From Oscillospiraceae bacterium (GTDB lineage Bacteria; Bacillota; Clostridia; Oscillospirales; Acutalibacteraceae), in the NCBI GenBank assembly GCA_019422905.1, contig JAHZCM010000043.1, positions 7,672 to 15,882 of the forward strand: a DNA stretch of 8,211 nt, in the 5' to 3' direction. A program made the translations under genes and the position numbers. The notes beneath the pieces are model-generated. The model saw nothing but the letters and a program-made list of their open reading frames with translations, was not told where the DNA came from and did not search any database. Below, piece by piece: positions 5,857 to 8,211 of this stretch. Each line of letters starts with the position of its first letter. Positions within the stretch are counted from its first letter, which is position 1.

Positions 5857-5877
5857 TGCAAACGCATGCAAAAAACG

Positions 5878-6055
5878 CAGTTTTTCTGTCACGTCCCTGC
5901 AAATCCGTCCGCTTCACCGCTTCAACAGATCTTCCTGTTACGGCAGGGCGCGAATCCGGTATTTCGGCTGTACCGGAAGGTCATTCTTCCGGAAAATCCC
6001 GTTATCCATCCACGCGCAGTCCATTTCCTCCTGCCACGCGCTTTTGCTGTATCCG
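5878..6055. other. Gene-free stretch upstream of ddh with several inverted repeats
   Basis: Between the ddh promoter and the DUF3795 stop I find no convincing gene. Inverted repeats are prominent: TCCGGTA (5955-5961) with TACCGGA (5971-5977); CCGGAAG (5973-5979) with CTTCCGG (5986-5992), which competes for the same middle arm; and ACGCGCT (6036-6042) with AGCGCGT (6058-6064), which encloses the DUF3795 stop codon. None has a proper U-tract on the minus strand, so they may be weak 3'-end structures of the operon. A 28-codon minus-strand frame (6024-5938) has AGGAGG only 2 bases before its ATG. Confidence 0.45.
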
Positions 6056-6610
6056 TCAGCGCGTTTTCGGCTTTCTCCGGAGCCGAATTTCAATCTGTTC
6101 CTGCTGTGCCGCTTCCAAAAAGAGCTGTACGGCGCGGGCAGAGCGCTCTTTCCGTTCCAGCTCTGCGGTCTTTTCCGCTTCCAGCCGCTCCATAATACGC
6201 CGGATAGCCGGCAGCGGCAAAAGATTCATCGCCGTGCAGAAAAAGGTTTTCCGCCGCCCGTCATTATAATCCTTCAGAAGAGCTTGCAGCCATTCAACCT
6301 TTTCCCTTTGTTCCGCACAGTACGCCTCCACGCCGATTTCCTTCGCGCGCGCCAGATCCTTTCTCTGGTTTCGATGCGTAATAAAAGAATCGTACGGCGT
6401 GTCCAGATTCAGCTTCCCGCACGGGTATTCGGAACACGCAAAGCAATACTGCACGCAGTCATGCTCCATACTGCACCGCGCAATTTTGCAGGACTGGTTC
6501 CCCTCCCCGCCGCCGCAGCCGGGACAATAGCCGTCAAGCTGCATCGGACACAGGCCGCAATTCAGCCCGCAAAGCGAAAACAGCCGGTCTTTTCTTACAA
6601 AGCCTTTCAT
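6056..6610 (-). CDS. Cysteine-rich DUF3795 domain protein
   Basis: Function unknown. The 184-residue protein begins with the Cys-rich block typical of DUF3795: LCGLNCGLCPM, then GYCPGCGGGEGN, CKIARC, and DCVQYCFACSEYPC, giving Cys at 14, 18, 21, 29, 32, 41, 46, 52, 56, 59 and 64. Eleven cysteines in 51 residues imply bound metal, either zinc or an iron-sulfur cluster. The rest is helical and strongly charged, with a basic end (RLRRKPKTR). No signal peptide. The ATG at 6610 is preferred from the family N-terminus; AAAGGA (6631-6626) stands 15 bases away, farther than usual, and the frame stays open to a TTG at 6679, so the start is uncertain. It is the last gene of the acetyltransferase/dehydrogenase operon, but what it adds to those enzymes is not known. 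Confidence 0.85.
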   Translation of the reverse strand: MKGFVRKDRLFSLCGLNCGLCPMQLDGYCPGCGGGEGNQSCKIARCSMEHDCVQYCFACSEYPCGKLNLDTPYDSFITHRNQRKDLARAKEIGVEAYCAEQREKVEWLQALLKDYNDGRRKTFFCTAMNLLPLPAIRRIMERLEAEKTAELERKERSARAVQLFLEAAQQEQIEIRLRRKPKTR

Positions 6611-6653
6611 CGCCGCTTCAATCCATCCTTTGAATTCATTTGTTCTGCAGGGT

Positions 6654-6827
6654 TTAAACGCCAAGCCTGTAATGATCAATATCCTGATATTTCCCGAATT
6701 TCATGCCGGCTTCCCGAACCGCCGTACTGTGCTCCTCCGGAATTGAAGCCGTCCGCGCTGTTGCCGTGTCCTGCCGCCAGTTCTCCGGATACACGTAAGC
6801 GAGAAGCTCCGCCCTCCTGATTTTCAT
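6654..6827 (-). CDS. Possible small protein of 57 residues in the operon
   Basis: An ATG at 6827 opens a frame of 57 codons ending in TAA at 6656-6654, filling the gap between the dehydrogenase stop (6853) and the DUF3795 start. The product begins MKIRRAELLAYVYPENWRQD and ends GMKFGKYQDIDHYRLGV; it is hydrophilic and mixed in composition, with aromatic residues that look like real protein. Support is limited: the ribosome binding site is poor (GGAAGAAG, about 12 bases upstream). A second frame, which continues the dehydrogenase past its stop, is also open here, as is common in GC-rich DNA. It could also be a remnant of a larger gene. I recognise no family. Confidence 0.35.
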   Translation of the reverse strand: MKIRRAELLAYVYPENWRQDTATARTASIPEEHSTAVREAGMKFGKYQDIDHYRLGV

Positions 6828-6852
6828 GGAAATACAATCTTCTTCCGCTTTC

Positions 6853-7854
6853 TCACGCCATCGTCTCCAGCATTTTGAGCGTCACGCCGTAGCGGGTGGT
6901 ATCGCCTGCTTCAAAGCGCCTGAGCTCCTCAAGCATATATTCCGCCATGCGCCAGACCTCATGGCCCGCGCTGCCGGCGATATGCGTCGTCATAAAGCAA
7001 TTGTCCAACGTATACAGCGGATTTTCCTTCGGCAGCGGTTCTTCAACGGTCACGTCGAGCACGGCGGTGCAGTCCGGGCGCTCGGCCAAAAAGCGGGCGA
7101 GATCGGCTTCCACCACCTGCGCGCCGCGGCCCGTATTGATAAACGTTGCGTACTCCGGCATCCGGCGCAGCGGGTCATAGGAGGGCATGTTTTTCGTCTG
7201 GGCGTTATTCGCAAGATGATTCGAGACCACATCGCACTGTTCAAACAGCTCCTCAAGCAGTACACGGCGGACTTTCAGCTCCGCGGCCCTCTCCGGCGAG
7301 AGAAACGGATCGAACACCAGAACCTCGGCATGATATTCCTGCAGCCGCTCCGCCACCATAGCGCCGATCATGCCCGCGCCGATCAGTCCGATACGCATGC
7401 GGTAGTTGCCCGTATGCCCGTGAAAATGCGCGTCGGCCCGCGCATGCTCGCCGCGCTTGTAATAAAGCTGGTTCTGATAAAAGCCCTTGTTCGCAAGGAC
7501 GATCTGCGCGGTGGTATACTCCGCCACCGGCACGGCATTGGCCGCCCATGCGCTGAATACCGGTACGCCGCGCTCCAAAAACGGGCGTGCAAACGCCTGC
7601 ACGGTCCCGGCCGCATAAAAAACGCCGCGAAGCTCCGGGAAGCAAAGCGCAAGCTCCGCCGCGGTAAAGGCCGGCATTCCCCATGTGGAAAAAATATAGG
7701 CCGTGTCCGCAAAGCGGGCAGGCTCCTCCAGAACCTCCTCCTTTGTAAAAACCGCATCCGTCAGCCCGCAGATCTGCGCGATTGCCTTTCGGATATCCTG
7801 CGGATACACGTAGTCGATCTGCTTTTTATCGCCGAGGAAAATTCCCTTTTGCAT
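6853..7854 (-). CDS. D-2-hydroxyacid dehydrogenase family protein
   Basis: NAD(P)-dependent oxidoreductase that would interconvert a 2-hydroxyacid and a 2-ketoacid in the cytoplasm; the substrate is not evident. The 333-residue product has the split substrate domain of this family (residues 1-110 and about 300-333) around the cofactor domain. IGLIGAGMIG holds G159-x-G161-x-x-G164, and D182 in VFDPF ends the second strand, favouring NAD over NADP. The catalytic set is complete: R243 in NTGRGAQV, E272 in VEEPLP, H291 in THIAGS. The start at 7854 has GGGAG (7868-7864) 9 bases upstream, located inside the end of the acetyltransferase gene; the two genes are separated by a single base, so translation is probably coupled. 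Family assignment is firm; assigning lactate, glycerate or another substrate would be a guess. Confidence 0.92.
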   Translation of the reverse strand: MQKGIFLGDKKQIDYVYPQDIRKAIAQICGLTDAVFTKEEVLEEPARFADTAYIFSTWGMPAFTAAELALCFPELRGVFYAAGTVQAFARPFLERGVPVFSAWAANAVPVAEYTTAQIVLANKGFYQNQLYYKRGEHARADAHFHGHTGNYRMRIGLIGAGMIGAMVAERLQEYHAEVLVFDPFLSPERAAELKVRRVLLEELFEQCDVVSNHLANNAQTKNMPSYDPLRRMPEYATFINTGRGAQVVEADLARFLAERPDCTAVLDVTVEEPLPKENPLYTLDNCFMTTHIAGSAGHEVWRMAEYMLEELRRFEAGDTTRYGVTLKMLETMA

Positions 7855-7855
7855 A

Positions 7856-8211
7856 CTAAACCTCTCCCTTTATTTCGTTTTCCGTGCGCGGAGCATCCTG
7901 GAGCTTCACCATGTGGATGTGATCCTCCCACACACCGTTGATTTTTAAATAGCGCTTGGAAAGCCCTTCATTTTCAAAACCACATTTTTCGAGCACGCGC
8001 AGAGACGCGCCGTTGCGCGGCATGACGTTCGCCTCAATACGGTGCAGATGCAGGCAGGTGAACGCATACTCTGTCACCAGTTTAACCGCCATAGTCATGT
8101 ACCCGCGGTTCACAGGGGCGGCATCCAGCTTATAGCCCATAAAGCAGGAGCAAAACGCGACCCAAACCACCCCGTTCAGCCCGATCATCCCGATGATTCG
8201 CTCCGGCCTTT
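7856..8211 (-). CDS. RimJ/RimL-type GNAT acetyltransferase (5' end cut by window)
   Basis: Acetyl-CoA-dependent N-acetyltransferase, related to enzymes that acetylate ribosomal protein N-termini, though many relatives act on small molecules. The frame is open to the right edge, so roughly the first third is outside the window; 117 residues are visible. They contain the central strand CSCFMGYKLDAAPVNRGYMT with the NRGYMT acetyl-CoA loop (a variant of the RGxGxA motif), LHRIEANVMPRNGASLRVLE and KCGFENEGLSKRYLKINGVW followed by EDHIHM. These are the hallmark RimJ/RimL C-terminal motifs. An ATG at 8188 lies inside the conserved core and is not the start. It stops at 7858-7856, one base before the dehydrogenase ATG, so it is the visible first gene of a minus-strand operon. 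The promoter lies outside the window. Confidence 0.92.
   Translation of the reverse strand, partial: RPERIIGMIGLNGVVWVAFCSCFMGYKLDAAPVNRGYMTMAVKLVTEYAFTCLHLHRIEANVMPRNGASLRVLEKCGFENEGLSKRYLKINGVWEDHIHMVKLQDAPRTENEIKGEV

Noticed and set aside
5753..5917. N-terminal extension of ddh by 55 residues
   Set aside because: The extension reads through the promoter and ribosome binding site and does not match the family, whose N-terminus is the Rossmann strand at 5752.
5938..6024. Minus-strand 28-codon frame with a perfect AGGAGG nearby
   Set aside because: AGGAGG ends only 2 bases before the ATG, too close for normal initiation, and the next in-frame ATG is too far; insufficient support for a gene.
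5795..6820. Plus-strand frame of 341 codons opposite the DUF3795 gene and flanks
   Set aside because: It overlaps a recognised gene in antisense and runs across promoter and intergenic DNA; composition is that of a shadow frame.
6826..7941. Plus-strand frame of 371 codons opposite the dehydrogenase
   Set aside because: Antisense of a gene with complete catalytic motifs; the product is rich in Arg and His with no known fold.

Overview
The window looks like chromosomal sequence from a Gram-positive Clostridia-type gut bacterium, probably of the Oscillospiraceae/Ruminococcaceae group. The reasons are the rpsF-ssb-rpsR operon with strong AAGGAGG-type ribosome binding sites, a GC-rich coding style, one-step meso-diaminopimelate dehydrogenase, and a set of small Clostridia-style accessory proteins. 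The genus cannot be fixed from sequence reading alone.

Left part (1-1288, + strand): the end of rpsF (S6, cut by the window edge), ssb, and rpsR (zinc-motif S18), closed by a strong intrinsic terminator. Next (1320-2086, +) is an amidohydrolase of the TIM-barrel metal-dependent family. It is broken by a short internal deletion of about 37-40 bases that also shifts the frame, so both halves are recognisable but lie in different frames. It meets, tail to tail with a 9-base overlap, a SprT-like zinc metalloprotein gene on the minus strand (2557-2078).

Middle part (2558-4772): a divergent promoter region drives the SprT-like gene leftwards and a cytosolic GH18 (chitinase-fold) gene rightwards (2840-3847). 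Downstream lies an AT-rich, hairpin-rich gene-free island (3848-4158), which stands out strongly from its GC-rich surroundings and may be a repeat or a mobile-element remnant. A bidirectional terminator separates it from a small four-helix, ferritin-like protein gene on the minus strand (4635-4201).

Right part (4709-8211, all minus strand): a stand-alone ddh gene (diaminopimelate dehydrogenase, lysine and peptidoglycan precursor synthesis) with its own terminator and a clear promoter overlapped by a palindrome and a 9-base direct repeat. Beyond a gene-free stretch is a probable operon, read right to left: RimJ/RimL-type acetyltransferase (cut by the window edge), a D-2-hydroxyacid dehydrogenase separated from it by one base, a possible 57-codon small ORF, and a cysteine-rich DUF3795 protein.

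No CRISPR array, intact transposase, tRNA, rRNA or recognisable defence system is visible. The items most worth a second look are the AT-rich island, the ddh operator-like region, the deletion in the amidohydrolase, and the small ORF in the acetyltransferase/dehydrogenase/DUF3795 operon.
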